DNA of 21,299 bases, taken from contig CAZVXI010000040.1 in assembly GCA_964631295.1 (NCBI GenBank), positions 1 through 21,299 of the forward strand, written 5' to 3'. The notes beneath the pieces were generated by a model. It ran no database searches. It was given only the letters and a program-made list of their open reading frames with translations, and had not been told where the DNA came from. The DNA is from CAZVXI01 sp964631295 (GTDB lineage Bacteria; Planctomycetota; Phycisphaerae; Phycisphaerales; SM1A02). Below, piece after piece: positions 1-8,125 of the stretch (its first letter is position 1; the number at the start of each line of letters is the position of its first letter). The translations under genes were made by a program, and so were the position numbers.

Positions 1-634
1 AGATCGCGCGACCGCCCTGCAGTTGCTCGACGAAATGCGCACGACTCGCGGCCTCGGACCTGTTCGATTCGAGCGACTCCTTCGGAGAACTGCGGTCATG
101 CGAGCGCTTGTCGCTCATGACGTCGAAGTCACCGACCAATCGATTGCGAAAATGCACAACTTGCTCCACGGCCCGAAACGCCAGCCGCGAATCATCGTCA
201 CGCAGGGGCTGAATGATGCGCAGTACGCCATCGAGAGGATTCGTGAAGGCGAGGCGTTCATCGATGTTGCCACCGAAATGTCGATCGACCCGAGTGCACC
301 GCGCGGGGGGCTGCTCGCTCCAATCGCGCGTCGAGAGCCTGCATACCCGCCACAACTTCGTGAAACTCTGTGGTCGCTCGGCGTTGGAGCGATTTCCGAT
401 CCGATCCTGCTGGATAACCGATATGCGATTGTGCAATATCACCGCGAGTTCCCAGCAGATGGCATGTCCCTCGAACAGACGCGATCGGATGTCGAGCGCA
501 TGGTGCGTCTCGATCAGGAGCGCATCCTGATGGACCAGCTCGCGAGACAGTTGCTTTCAAGCCAGACTGTCAACATCGTTGATCGCTCCCTTCGAGAAAT
601 ATGGCAGCGTCGAAGGGTGGCGATCACACCATGA
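1..634 (+). CDS. PpiC/parvulin-type peptidyl-prolyl isomerase, C-terminal part (5' end outside window)
   Basis: The reading frame is open from base 2 to the TGA at 632-634, so 210 residues are visible and the true start lies upstream. The TTG at 23 is only the first possible start inside the window. The middle part fits a PpiC rotamase domain: an IIVTQ strand, AIERIREGEAFIDVATEMS, then the PSAPRGGLL turn typical of parvulins, and later LGVGAISDPI followed by a YAIVQY strand. The family includes SurA and PrsA, envelope chaperones that isomerise X-Pro bonds in exported proteins. The usual His of the first strand (often HIL) is replaced here, so isomerase activity is not certain. The stop overlaps the ATG of the next gene by four bases, so it is probably co-transcribed with the ABC exporter. 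Any signal peptide would be outside the window. Confidence 0.8.
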   Translation, partial: DRATALQLLDEMRTTRGLGPVRFERLLRRTAVMRALVAHDVEVTDQSIAKMHNLLHGPKRQPRIIVTQGLNDAQYAIERIREGEAFIDVATEMSIDPSAPRGGLLAPIARREPAYPPQLRETLWSLGVGAISDPILLDNRYAIVQYHREFPADGMSLEQTRSDVERMVRLDQERILMDQLARQLLSSQTVNIVDRSLREIWQRRRVAITP

Positions 635-1605
635 CAGAACATGCCGACCGATCAACTCCGACAGCAACTGTGGCGCTCAGTATTCGGGAACTTCGGCATG
701 TGTATCCGTCGCGCGGTCGCCGATCCGGCGGCCCGATCAAAGCACTCGATGCAGTGTCGCTGGACATCGCTACCGGATCGATGGTCGCCCTGCTCGGACC
801 CAACGGCAGCGGCAAAAGCACGCTGATACGTATTTGTGCTGGTTTGCTTCAGCAGGACTCGGGTGAAATCAAGTTGTTCGGCGAGCCACTCTCAGCGGCG
901 GCGCGGCTGCGCCTGGGCATCGTGTTTCAGTCGCCGGGGCTTGATCCGCATATGACCATCCGCGAGAACCTTCGCATGGCCGCCACCCTGACCGGAGTCC
1001 CGCAGCGCGACGCTGAAGCGCGCATGGAGTCGCTCATGCAATCGCTGAGCATCGCAGACCGCGCCGACAGCCGGGTGAAGTCGCTTTCAGGCGGACTTGC
1101 AAGGCGAGCTGACCTGTGCAGAGCATTGCTGCACGATCCCGATGTGCTGCTGCTCGATGAGCCAACTGTCGGACTTGATCCGCGTGCGCGACGCCAGTTT
1201 CTCGACCTCGTACAGGAACAGTACCGACAGCGCAGCCTGACAGTTCTTATGAGTACGCACCTGACCGACGAAGCAGATCGCGCAGACCGTGTAATCATGA
1301 TGGACCGCGGAGCGATCGCCGCGGACGACACGCCGATTGCTCTGCGCAGCGAGGTGGGCAAATCCCGGCTCGTTGTGCATTCATCTGATTGGACCCCAAA
1401 TGATGGTGACAGAGATCAATGGCAGGAGCAGTCGGCGGGGTGGGTGCGTGATGTGCCATCTGACAACGCGGCGAGAATCGATTTGTTCGCTGTACTGACA
1501 GAGCAGGATTGCTCCTTCTCGCTGCAGCCACCAACACTCGATGATGTGTTCATGCTTCGCACCGGTCACGCGCTTGCTTCAGATGCTGGAGAGGCCAGGG
1601 CATGA
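631..1605 (+). CDS. ABC-2 type exporter, ATP-binding protein (DrrA/CcmA-like)
   Basis: This 324-residue protein hydrolyses ATP to drive a membrane exporter. Walker A GPNGSGKST is at 56-64, Q-loop Gln at 100, signature LSGG at 152-155, Walker B DVLLLDEPT at 171-179, D-loop GLDP at 181-184 and switch His at 210. The signature continues as LSGGLARR instead of LSGGQ, a common type of variation in DrrA-like ATPases. The C-terminal PTLDDVFMLRTG is also typical of drug, antibiotic or ABC-2 ATPases. I chose ATG 631 (ATGA overlap with the preceding stop, purine-rich AAGGGTGG at 613-620) over the in-frame ATG at 601, which would lie deep inside the upstream gene. The next gene, overlapping by four bases, is its permease. 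The substrate cannot be read from the sequence. Confidence 0.95.
   Translation: MTEHADRSTPTATVALSIRELRHVYPSRGRRSGGPIKALDAVSLDIATGSMVALLGPNGSGKSTLIRICAGLLQQDSGEIKLFGEPLSAAARLRLGIVFQSPGLDPHMTIRENLRMAATLTGVPQRDAEARMESLMQSLSIADRADSRVKSLSGGLARRADLCRALLHDPDVLLLDEPTVGLDPRARRQFLDLVQEQYRQRSLTVLMSTHLTDEADRADRVIMMDRGAIAADDTPIALRSEVGKSRLVVHSSDWTPNDGDRDQWQEQSAGWVRDVPSDNAARIDLFAVLTEQDCSFSLQPPTLDDVFMLRTGHALASDAGEARA
1588..1594 (+). promoter_or_regulatory. Ribosome binding site of ABC-2 permease
   Basis: GGAGAGG lies seven bases before ATG 1602 and inside the end of the ATPase gene. It supports the start at 1602, which overlaps the ATPase stop as ATGA, rather than the in-frame ATG at 1608. Confidence 0.65.
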
Positions 1606-2378
1606 GTATGAGCCGCGTATCGCCGAGCCGCGTAATCGCATTGCTCGCCGCGAGAGAGTGGAAGCGCTTGCTGCGTCAGCCGGCGCGACTGCTCGCAACC
1701 ATCCTCACGCCTGTGCTGATATGGATGTTCATGGGCAGCGGGTTTGCGCAATCAATCCGTCCCGAGTCGCTCGGCGACCTGTCGTATGATGCATTTCTTC
1801 TGCCAGGCATGCTGACACTGGTGGCCGTGTTCGGCTCGATTTTCTCCAGCATCCCGGTGATTGATGACCGGCAATCCGGCTGGCTTCAAACCGTACTGAG
1901 TTCGCCATCGCCACGCTGGGCAGTGGCGGTCGGCTTGATCGTTGGCGGCGCGAGCACTGCCTTCATGCAGGCAGCGCTGCTGCTGACTGGTTTGGCCCTC
2001 ATCCGCGTAGACTTCGACGCAGCGTCGCTGCTCATCCTCATGGCAGGGCTGGCGCTCACATGCATCGCAATGGCAGGCCTCGGCCTCGCCTTCGCATGGC
2101 GCAGTGAGAGTACGGCCAGTTTTCATTCGGTGATGAACCTCATCATCATGCCGATGTGGCTGTTGTCGGGCGCGTTCTTCCCGCCGACTGGTGCGTCACA
2201 CTGGCTCAGCGCGATTGTGGCGGTCAATCCACTCACATGGCTGACCAATCTGATGCGTACGCCGCTCTCTGCGGCAACAGAGCAACCGATGACAACGGAT
2301 GTCATCCTTTCCTGTGTGTTCGCGTTCGTGATGGTCATGCTGGCGACGATCATCGTTGCGCAGCGCCCGCGCCGGTAG
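1602..2378 (+). CDS. ABC-2 type transporter permease
   Basis: A 258-residue integral inner-membrane protein with about six hydrophobic segments (roughly 30-48, 66-86, 106-132, 142-165, 176-198, 233-253). It is the membrane half of the exporter whose ATPase is encoded just upstream. The stretch around 185-220, with LLSGAFFPP followed by VNPLTWLTNLMR, is the recognisable ABC-2 family signature near the end of the fifth segment. An amphipathic, Arg-rich N-terminus (AREWKRLLRQPAR) precedes the first helix, also typical. The start overlaps the ATPase stop by four bases and the gene ends three bases before the convergent lptG stop. The presence of a foldase upstream might hint at export of an envelope component, but that is inference only. 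Confidence 0.93.
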   Translation: MSMSRVSPSRVIALLAAREWKRLLRQPARLLATILTPVLIWMFMGSGFAQSIRPESLGDLSYDAFLLPGMLTLVAVFGSIFSSIPVIDDRQSGWLQTVLSSPSPRWAVAVGLIVGGASTAFMQAALLLTGLALIRVDFDAASLLILMAGLALTCIAMAGLGLAFAWRSESTASFHSVMNLIIMPMWLLSGAFFPPTGASHWLSAIVAVNPLTWLTNLMRTPLSAATEQPMTTDVILSCVFAFVMVMLATIIVAQRPRR

Positions 2379-2381
2379 CGC

Positions 2382-3494
2382 CTATGTTTTCATCCATGTC
2401 CAGCGGGCAAGGACGAGCAGGCCAAGAATAATCACCGGCAGAAATACGCTTGCAGCGGGTGGCCCGGGCAGGTCAGCCATCATTCCGATTGCTGCTCCCA
2501 TGGTTGCCGGCACTGCGATGCCAGCACACTTGAGCGTCTGCGGCATCAACTGAACCGGCTCACGCAGGAGGAACGTCGGCAGACACAGTGCCAGTACAAG
2601 CACGCTTGTCAGCACGCCTGAGAATCGCGCGTACTTGAATCGAATGAGTGCGCGAGCGTCCACAACTTCCGGCGTCTGCAACATTTCCTGAATCTGCGCC
2701 AACGAGAGCATGCTTGCAAACTGGCCGTACTGACGCATCGTGAGCGCCTCCGGCGTGAGATCGGTCACGATTTGCTCAACTGGTTCCCGCAACGACAACC
2801 CGCCGGCTGCACGTTGGATGCGCCTGCCTTCCTCAAGAAGCCAGGCTTGTCTCGCCTGATCCCATGTCGCGCGATCCGCTGTAATCCGCTGTTGCGTCTG
2901 TGCTTTCGTGTCGCGAACGATGAAGGTCACGGAGGTCAACGTACCACCAGTCGGTGATGGGATCATTGCAGCAGCCTGCAGGAGATTGTCGTCCCCATCA
3001 CGCGTGAATGGAACAGCAAACCGCTGAAACTGTTCGCTGCCAATTTGTCCGTGATCGCGCAAGAGCAGCGGCGCAACCCGCGGGAGAATAAACTCGCCGT
3101 TTGCCAACTGCACGAGCCCGAGCAGGAATGCACATCCGATGAATGGCATAGCGATACGGTGCAAACCGACGCCGGCTGCCATGATCGATACGAGTTCCTT
3201 GTGTCGATGCATCTGCGCGAGCGTGAAACCCATCGCACCCACTGCCAGCAGACCGTAGAGGAAGCTGTAGAACTGAAACAGGCGAGGCGTCTGAAAATCC
3301 ACAACGAGTCGGGCAGAAGTCCAGACGACGCCATACCACGTTCCATCATCGCTCGTCATGCTCCGTGCTTCGTTCACAAAACGATCGAGAGCCACGAGCA
3401 GGTCAATCGCAACTGCAAACAGATACATCAGCGCGAACAGGATTATGAAGTTCGCAAAGAACCGACGGATGATGTACCAGTCCAGCAGTCGCAC
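2382..3494 (-). CDS. lptG: LptG-like LPS export permease (YjgP/YjgQ family)
   Basis: This 370-residue protein resembles LptG, one of two permeases of the LptB2FG complex that extracts lipopolysaccharide from the inner membrane and passes it to LptC. Features: N-terminal helix after RLLDWYIIRR (about 12-36), further helices near 75-93 and 112-131, a periplasmic beta domain from about 140 to 285, and C-terminal helices near 291-310, 320-340 and 350-366. The family motif is KELVSIMAAGVGLHRI (99-114), and GEFILPRVAP follows the third helix. Length matches E. coli LptG (about 360). The start is GTG, supported by GAGGA at 3504-3508, nine bases upstream. It begins four bases after the lptF-like stop, so the two are one operon. 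No LptB ATPase is present here; the nearby ABC ATPase has its own permease. Confidence 0.9.
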   Translation of the reverse strand: MRLLDWYIIRRFFANFIILFALMYLFAVAIDLLVALDRFVNEARSMTSDDGTWYGVVWTSARLVVDFQTPRLFQFYSFLYGLLAVGAMGFTLAQMHRHKELVSIMAAGVGLHRIAMPFIGCAFLLGLVQLANGEFILPRVAPLLLRDHGQIGSEQFQRFAVPFTRDGDDNLLQAAAMIPSPTGGTLTSVTFIVRDTKAQTQQRITADRATWDQARQAWLLEEGRRIQRAAGGLSLREPVEQIVTDLTPEALTMRQYGQFASMLSLAQIQEMLQTPEVVDARALIRFKYARFSGVLTSVLVLALCLPTFLLREPVQLMPQTLKCAGIAVPATMGAAIGMMADLPGPPAASVFLPVIILGLLVLARWTWMKT

Positions 3495-3498
3495 GCAG

Positions 3499-5127
3499 TC
3501 AGGTCCTCATGAGTTTCGTGAATGCAATCGCGGCCACGGCAAGCAGAAGCGCGTTACCACTCCACATCACGGCAACGCCGAACGCGTGTCCATCCCGCAT
3601 CATCTGATCACCGCTCGTGATAAGCAGGATATCGAACACTGCGGGAAGAAATGCACACATGTAGACCGTGAGTGGCTGCGCGTTGCGCAGCTGCAACGCG
3701 AGAACAGCACCCGCCAACAGCAGTAGAAACGCGGTTACAGAGAGCGTGTATCGCCGCGCGAGCCGGGCGCTGATCTCATAAAGCAGATCATCCACACGCT
3801 TCTGCAGCAGCTTCATCGCCCCCTGGAGTTCTGCGCGCACTGGCTCCTCAAGGGACGCTGAGAACTCAAGCAACTGTTTGCTTGACATTTCTCGGACATC
3901 TGCCATGGGCTGCACTTCGGCGCGTAAGGATGAGAGCACATAGCGACTGCGTTCATTCTCGATGGCACCGATGCCGATCTCACTCACGGTGCAGGCACCC
4001 ACCACGATGTCGAAGAGCGCACCACGACCCGTCGCCGCCGTGGCAGGTGTCATGAACACATCATGAGATTCGATGATGCGCCTCGGCTGGCCATCCTCGA
4101 GTTGAGTAATTCGCACGCGGCCGGTCGTTGCCTGCGGAAGCAGCCTGCCTTCGTCCATTCCAGTTGACTCAACCCGATAGCTGCGGCTGTCATTTGCAGA
4201 GTCGACGAACGTGAAGGACCCGCGCGTCTCCAGTGGGTCGGAGAGCGCTTCGAGCAGCAGGCGCGCATACAACTCGTCGGCCAGCGTGTCGCGGGCATTG
4301 CGTACAGCGTCGAACTGATCCGGGTCAGCACGCATCGCGAGCAACTCTCCACGGCTCATGAAGCGCGGATCGTTGTCGAAAATGTTCGGAACCACAATGG
4401 GTCGACGAGGCCGGTACTGCTCCCAACTGATCAACTCTCCCGTGAGGTGGTTGAATGCAACGGCATCCTCCATGCTCAGATTGATAATGATTCGCCCATC
4501 GCGCCGGTACAGGTCAACAACGGCCTGCTGCGCCGTGACATCCGTTCGCACAGCACCCTCACCATCGAGCTCTGCAGCAACAACGCCAACAAGGTGCAGG
4601 CGCTGATCTGGTCCATCCTCGCCCGACACATTCGCCGGAATGATCTCATCCGCCCAGATTTGCAGTCGCTGCATGTAGAACGGCCGGCCACGAGAGATTG
4701 TGGTGTACAGCGTCGTGGTTACATCCTGCGTGATCGTCCGCTTCATCAGCTCCCAGAAGTTCGGGATGATTGACTGGGTGAGCAGAACCATGACGACCAT
4801 CAGCAGAACACCAAGTCCGGCGATTGGCGTCAGGATTTTTCGGTAGCCGATGCCCGCGGCGCGCATGGCAAGAATCTCGTTGTCCCCCACCAGCCGGTGG
4901 AAGACCATCGTCGTCGCAAAACCGGCAGCGAAGGGCAGCGCGAATTGCAGCATTGGTACGATCGCAAGTGTGATGTACTTCAACGTCTGCTGCACTGTCA
5001 GGAAGCTGTCATGTGACAACGGCTTGATCGCAGCGCCAAATGCGATCACCGTCACCAGAACCGATGCGGCAATGAGCAGCACCTTGGCGAGTTCACCCAG
5101 CACGTACCTGGAGAGCATCCATGGCAT
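3499..5127 (-). CDS. lptF: LptF-like LPS export permease with enlarged periplasmic domain
   Basis: First gene of a two-gene lptF-lptG operon; 542 residues. Membrane helices are at about 14-36, 53-77, 100-120, 461-480, 487-505 and 516-537, the 3+3 pattern of the YjgP/YjgQ family. The family motif DNEILAMRAAGIGYRKIL (82-99) marks the cytoplasmic coupling region, and QSIIPNFWELM follows the third helix. Between helices 3 and 4 lie about 320 residues, far more than the roughly 150 of E. coli LptF (366 residues total), so the periplasmic beta-jellyroll is extended. Part of this region (about 405-455) looks helical, with heptad-like runs. ATG 5127 is the first start; no clear Shine-Dalgarno sequence precedes it. 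The F rather than G assignment rests on gene order and divergence and is less certain than the family. Confidence 0.85.
   Translation of the reverse strand: MPWMLSRYVLGELAKVLLIAASVLVTVIAFGAAIKPLSHDSFLTVQQTLKYITLAIVPMLQFALPFAAGFATTMVFHRLVGDNEILAMRAAGIGYRKILTPIAGLGVLLMVVMVLLTQSIIPNFWELMKRTITQDVTTTLYTTISRGRPFYMQRLQIWADEIIPANVSGEDGPDQRLHLVGVVAAELDGEGAVRTDVTAQQAVVDLYRRDGRIIINLSMEDAVAFNHLTGELISWEQYRPRRPIVVPNIFDNDPRFMSRGELLAMRADPDQFDAVRNARDTLADELYARLLLEALSDPLETRGSFTFVDSANDSRSYRVESTGMDEGRLLPQATTGRVRITQLEDGQPRRIIESHDVFMTPATAATGRGALFDIVVGACTVSEIGIGAIENERSRYVLSSLRAEVQPMADVREMSSKQLLEFSASLEEPVRAELQGAMKLLQKRVDDLLYEISARLARRYTLSVTAFLLLLAGAVLALQLRNAQPLTVYMCAFLPAVFDILLITSGDQMMRDGHAFGVAVMWSGNALLLAVAAIAFTKLMRT
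3504..3508 (-). promoter_or_regulatory. Ribosome binding site of lptG (GTG start)
   Basis: On the minus strand GAGGA sits nine bases before GTG at 3494-3492, inside the end of the lptF-like gene. It decides for this GTG start. Confidence 0.6.
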
Positions 5128-5330
5128 GGGTCACAGTATGCCCGGTCAGCCAGCATCGCTCCATCCTCCACCCTGCTGGCGGCAAACACTATCGGACCGT
5201 CTGACTCGGCAACCTGCGGGAAGTCTGACGCTCCGGCAAGCCCCCGACGCAGCCGCAAGCAGCGAGAACCTCCCCTGACTGGCGGCGAGGGCCGTTGAAT
5301 TCGATTCCTTTCTATTGGAGGCCGTGTGAA
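5128..5330. promoter_or_regulatory. Divergent intergenic region between lptF and the pseudopilin operon
   Basis: These 203 bases lie between two divergent starts and must contain promoters for both operons. I found no convincing -35/-10 pair and no GG-N10-GC sigma-54 box by eye. GTCTGAC occurs twice (5199-5205 and 5223-5229), each followed by CGGCAA, and CTGGCGGC occurs twice (5176-5183 and 5279-5286). These short repeats could be chance. Confidence 0.4.
5317..5321 (+). promoter_or_regulatory. Ribosome binding site of GspI/PilV-like gene
   Basis: GGAGG lies nine bases before ATG 5331. It sets the start there rather than at the in-frame TTG 5295, which is upstream of this site. Confidence 0.75.
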
Positions 5331-5879
5331 ATGAGCAGGCATGTCACAGATCGACCATTGAGAACCGCTTTAAGAGCGCGTGCGCTCTATCGGCGCGGCT
5401 TCACGCTGCTCGAATCGCTGATGGCGGCGGGCATTCTGATGATCATGGTCGTTGCCGTCACTGGCGCGATCACCGCCGGGCAGCAGAACGCATACGAGGC
5501 GCAGTTGCGGATTACCGGGGCGCTCGCTGCTGAAGAACTCCTCGGCCGGCTAGTGACTGTTGACTACGACGATTTGCCAACGTGGCACAACTACGCTGAG
5601 GCAGCGGGAACCATGACAGATGCAGGCGGCACGCCGCTGCCTGATGCCTTCGTCGGCGTCGGTCGCGCCGTGACGGTGGCGGCCACGCTTGAGGAACTGC
5701 CCGGCATCGGCGTCAATGTAGGCGGACGGACAATCCTCGTGCGGGCGTTCGACACGAATGATCGCACACTGGCGGAGATTGAGCACTTCGTCGTCGAACC
5801 TGCAGAGAATACGGTGGTGGAAGATGAAGGCGACGACGATGATGACGGTGGCCTGCTGGGCGGATCACTGGGCGAGTAA
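5331..5879 (+). CDS. GspI/PilV-like minor pseudopilin with acidic tail
   Basis: A 182-residue prepilin. The N-terminus has a basic leader (about 22 residues, many Arg) ending in RRG, then FTLLESLMAAGIL and a hydrophobic helix. Prepilin peptidase would cut after Gly23, leaving N-methylated Phe24 and the conserved Glu at mature position 5 (Glu28). The helix is followed by a small soluble domain with AEELLGRL, resembling GspI/PilV (AxxxAxxLLxR). The last 24 residues are strongly acidic and Gly-rich (EDEGDDDDDGG), which is unusual. It is the first of four pseudopilin genes, with two bases to the next one. GspI and PilV are parts of the tip complex that primes pseudopilus or pilus assembly. The exact family member is uncertain. 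Confidence 0.85.
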   Translation: MSRHVTDRPLRTALRARALYRRGFTLLESLMAAGILMIMVVAVTGAITAGQQNAYEAQLRITGALAAEELLGRLVTVDYDDLPTWHNYAEAAGTMTDAGGTPLPDAFVGVGRAVTVAATLEELPGIGVNVGGRTILVRAFDTNDRTLAEIEHFVVEPAENTVVEDEGDDDDDGGLLGGSLGE

Positions 5880-5881
5880 AT

Positions 5882-6517
5882 ATGACACGACTTCCAGGAC
5901 AACTTCACCGCATGCATCGCGGACTGACACTCATTGAGCTGATGATCTCGCTGGCCATCACTGCCATCGTGGCGGTCGCCATCTCCGGCGCGATGACCGC
6001 GGTGAACGTCGGCGTCAACTCCCGTCGCGATGCACGATCGGTCATGGTTCGCACAAGTGCATCGCACGCACGGGTCGGCGCATACATCAACTCGTGCCGC
6101 GCGATCGTCGAAGCCGACGCTGACGGACTCGTCATCTGGCTGAACGATGATCGGGAAGGCAGGACAATCCATGCCAGTGAACTTCGTTGGCTGGCATACG
6201 ACGCTTCCGCCGGAACCGTTGATGTGTACTTTGTTGACTTTCCCGATTCCTGGACACAAACGATGCGGGAACTCAACGATCTTGAATATCCGAAGAACAC
6301 TGATTGGAACGTTGTGTTCACGACATACGACGCTGGCGGATTGATGGCCAGCGTAACCCTTGTCGATGGCCTGAACTCATTCGGCATCACGCTGGACGCG
6401 GTGCAGGTCTTCGATGCACGCCACGTTGTCTTCGACGTGGGTGTCACACATGAGTCGGGCGTGGTCGATATGCTGTTTGGCAGCACGATTCGACATCACG
6501 CGCCGCCGGCTCACTGA
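5882..6517 (+). CDS. GspJ/PilW-like minor pseudopilin
   Basis: A 211-residue prepilin with a 14-residue leader ending HRG, followed by LTLIELMISLAITAIVAVA. Cleavage after Gly14 places Glu19 at mature position 5. After the helix comes a region with SRRDARSVMVRTSASHARV, then a beta-rich soluble domain of about 140 residues containing VIWLNDD, LRWLAYD and VDVYFVDF strands. This arrangement is seen in GspJ and PilW, the larger minor pseudopilins of type II secretion and type IV pili. ATG 5882 lies two bases after the previous stop. No strong Shine-Dalgarno is seen, so translation is probably coupled. The family call rests on N-terminal features and gene order. Confidence 0.8.
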   Translation: MTRLPGQLHRMHRGLTLIELMISLAITAIVAVAISGAMTAVNVGVNSRRDARSVMVRTSASHARVGAYINSCRAIVEADADGLVIWLNDDREGRTIHASELRWLAYDASAGTVDVYFVDFPDSWTQTMRELNDLEYPKNTDWNVVFTTYDAGGLMASVTLVDGLNSFGITLDAVQVFDARHVVFDVGVTHESGVVDMLFGSTIRHHAPPAH

Positions 6518-6521
6518 TTCC

Positions 6522-6526
6522 GGAGG
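6522..6526 (+). promoter_or_regulatory. Ribosome binding site of PilX/GspK-like gene
   Basis: GGAGG lies seven bases before the first of three consecutive in-frame ATG codons at 6534, 6537 and 6540. It rules out the far upstream in-frame ATG at 6414, which lies within the preceding gene. Confidence 0.75.
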
Positions 6527-6533
6527 ATCCGAG

Positions 6534-8123
6534 ATGATGATGTACATTCAAAAGACCGCAGGACGCAACAGGCATCGTGGCATTGCCATGATGCTCGTGC
6601 TGATCTGCCTTTCAACCGCCACGATTGTGACGGTGTCATACCTGTCGAGTCGCGATAACTCCGCACAGATCGGGCTGAACATCGCCGACTCCACATCTGC
6701 GCGTTGGGCAGCGATCTCCGGCGTGGAGATGGGTATTGCCATCATGGAAACCAACACCGACTGGCGCAACAACCACGCTTCAGGAAAGGTAATCAATAAC
6801 TACACACTCGGTGCCGCGAAGTTGAATGTGTCGATCATGGACATGAAAACCAACGCGCCGCCAAATGACGACACCACACACTTTGAGATCATTTCCAATG
6901 CTACCGCGGGTGGTGTCACGCAGTCTGCCACAGCCTTTGCAATGGCAACACCGCCGGATACGCAGCATGCGGTTGACGTTGACCTGAGCGAGTTCGCTGT
7001 TTACGCCGGGTCCAAGCTGATCATGGAGAACCTGACAACGATCGGCCGTTGGGCAACCGCACCATATGCGAAAATGGGCCGACAACTCGCGCTGGCATCA
7101 CAATCTGGCAGCATCGGCACAGTCGACCTGCGCGATGACGCGGCCGTGCTCGACGCAGTGCTTCTCCTTGGGGATGGCGCTTCAGATTCAGCGGTTCTGA
7201 ATACGAAGAGCCCGGACGTGACGGTCATCGAAGTCTCCGACCCCATCCCAGCACCGGCTCCGCCCACCCCGCCGATGATCATGGGTGGCATGAACTACGA
7301 TCTGCTCGCAGGCATGGACTCGCTTGTCATGGACAGCGACTTCGGCAACGCGACTGTCCGAATGGGCGGCGACCTCACGCTTATGGGTCCGATGACCGTG
7401 ACGGTCGACGGCGACTTCAATGTTGAGTCGAACTCGATCGTGCGCGTCACCGGTGATGTCGTAATGGCAGTACGCGACTCAGTGTCGCTGGCAAACTCAG
7501 CCATCGAGTTACAGCCAGGATCCACCCTGACGATGTTCGTCGGCCAGGACTTCAACATGGACGGAAGTTATGTTGGTGATGACCGCCTGGGCTTGAATAC
7601 GCTCGACAACTCCGGTTACGCGAGCTATGTCAACCCGAATTTGATTACTGTGTACGGTCCGGCTGCACCTGGACACTTCACGGTGATCGAAGGCAACTCA
7701 GTCTTCAAGGGATCGATTTATAACCCGATGAGCGACATCTATGGTAATGATCAATCAGCCATATACGGTCGTATCGCCGGGAACAACGTCATCCTGCGCA
7801 ATGACGCAGCAGTGTTTTACGACCATGCACTGGACGAGTACACCGGTTTCGCGAATCGTGGCTCCCAAATGTATGATGAGGGTGATCACTCGATTCGCCC
7901 TGAGATACTCGCACTTGCCTCATTGAACGATGCGGATTTGCAGGCACTTGCGGACTCACTGGATCTCGTTGTCACACGTACAACAACTTCACTCATCGGT
8001 GATGGCATGGTGAGTCTGCTGCATGACGCCGGTGAGCCAGCACAGCCGACGCCTCGACCACTGAGAGTGGCTGCAGAAATCAGAAGTGTGGGCTTTGATC
8101 ACTCCGCGATCGAGGGCAACTGA
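6534..8123 (+). CDS. PilX/GspK-like pilus assembly protein with large beta-rich domain
   Basis: A 529-residue protein. A short basic leader (RNRHR) ends at Gly16, followed by IAMMLVLICLSTATIVTVSYL, the PilX/GspK type of N-terminus that lacks the usual Glu at position 5. SARWAAISGVEMGIAIME (55-72) matches the helix that follows in PilX proteins. A Pro-rich linker lies at about 237-249. Residues about 270-345 form repeating short strands (GDLTL, TVTVDGDFNV, VRVTGDVVMAV, STLTMFVGQDFNM) suggestive of a beta-helix. VFKGSIYNP, AIYGRIAGNNVIL and AAVFYDHAL (390-432) resemble the tail of DUF7305 domains found on PilX-like proteins. It probably sits at the tip of a pilus or pseudopilus and may carry an adhesive or binding surface; that role is inferred. 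Confidence 0.8.
   Translation: MMMYIQKTAGRNRHRGIAMMLVLICLSTATIVTVSYLSSRDNSAQIGLNIADSTSARWAAISGVEMGIAIMETNTDWRNNHASGKVINNYTLGAAKLNVSIMDMKTNAPPNDDTTHFEIISNATAGGVTQSATAFAMATPPDTQHAVDVDLSEFAVYAGSKLIMENLTTIGRWATAPYAKMGRQLALASQSGSIGTVDLRDDAAVLDAVLLLGDGASDSAVLNTKSPDVTVIEVSDPIPAPAPPTPPMIMGGMNYDLLAGMDSLVMDSDFGNATVRMGGDLTLMGPMTVTVDGDFNVESNSIVRVTGDVVMAVRDSVSLANSAIELQPGSTLTMFVGQDFNMDGSYVGDDRLGLNTLDNSGYASYVNPNLITVYGPAAPGHFTVIEGNSVFKGSIYNPMSDIYGNDQSAIYGRIAGNNVILRNDAAVFYDHALDEYTGFANRGSQMYDEGDHSIRPEILALASLNDADLQALADSLDLVVTRTTTSLIGDGMVSLLHDAGEPAQPTPRPLRVAAEIRSVGFDHSAIEGN
8112..8116 (+). promoter_or_regulatory. Ribosome binding site of GspH/FimT-like gene
   Basis: GAGGG lies nine bases before ATG 8126, within the last codons of the PilX-like gene. 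Confidence 0.55.
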
Positions 8124-8125
8124 AC

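Noticed and set aside
5128..5330. Sigma-54 promoter upstream of the pseudopilin operon
   Set aside because: GG pairs in TGGCGGC are not followed at the right distance by GC/TTGC, so no -24/-12 match could be supported.
5591..6259. Minus-strand open frame of 222 codons opposite the pseudopilins
   Set aside because: Ser/Cys-rich translation spanning two conserved prepilin genes in antisense; no ribosome site or motif.
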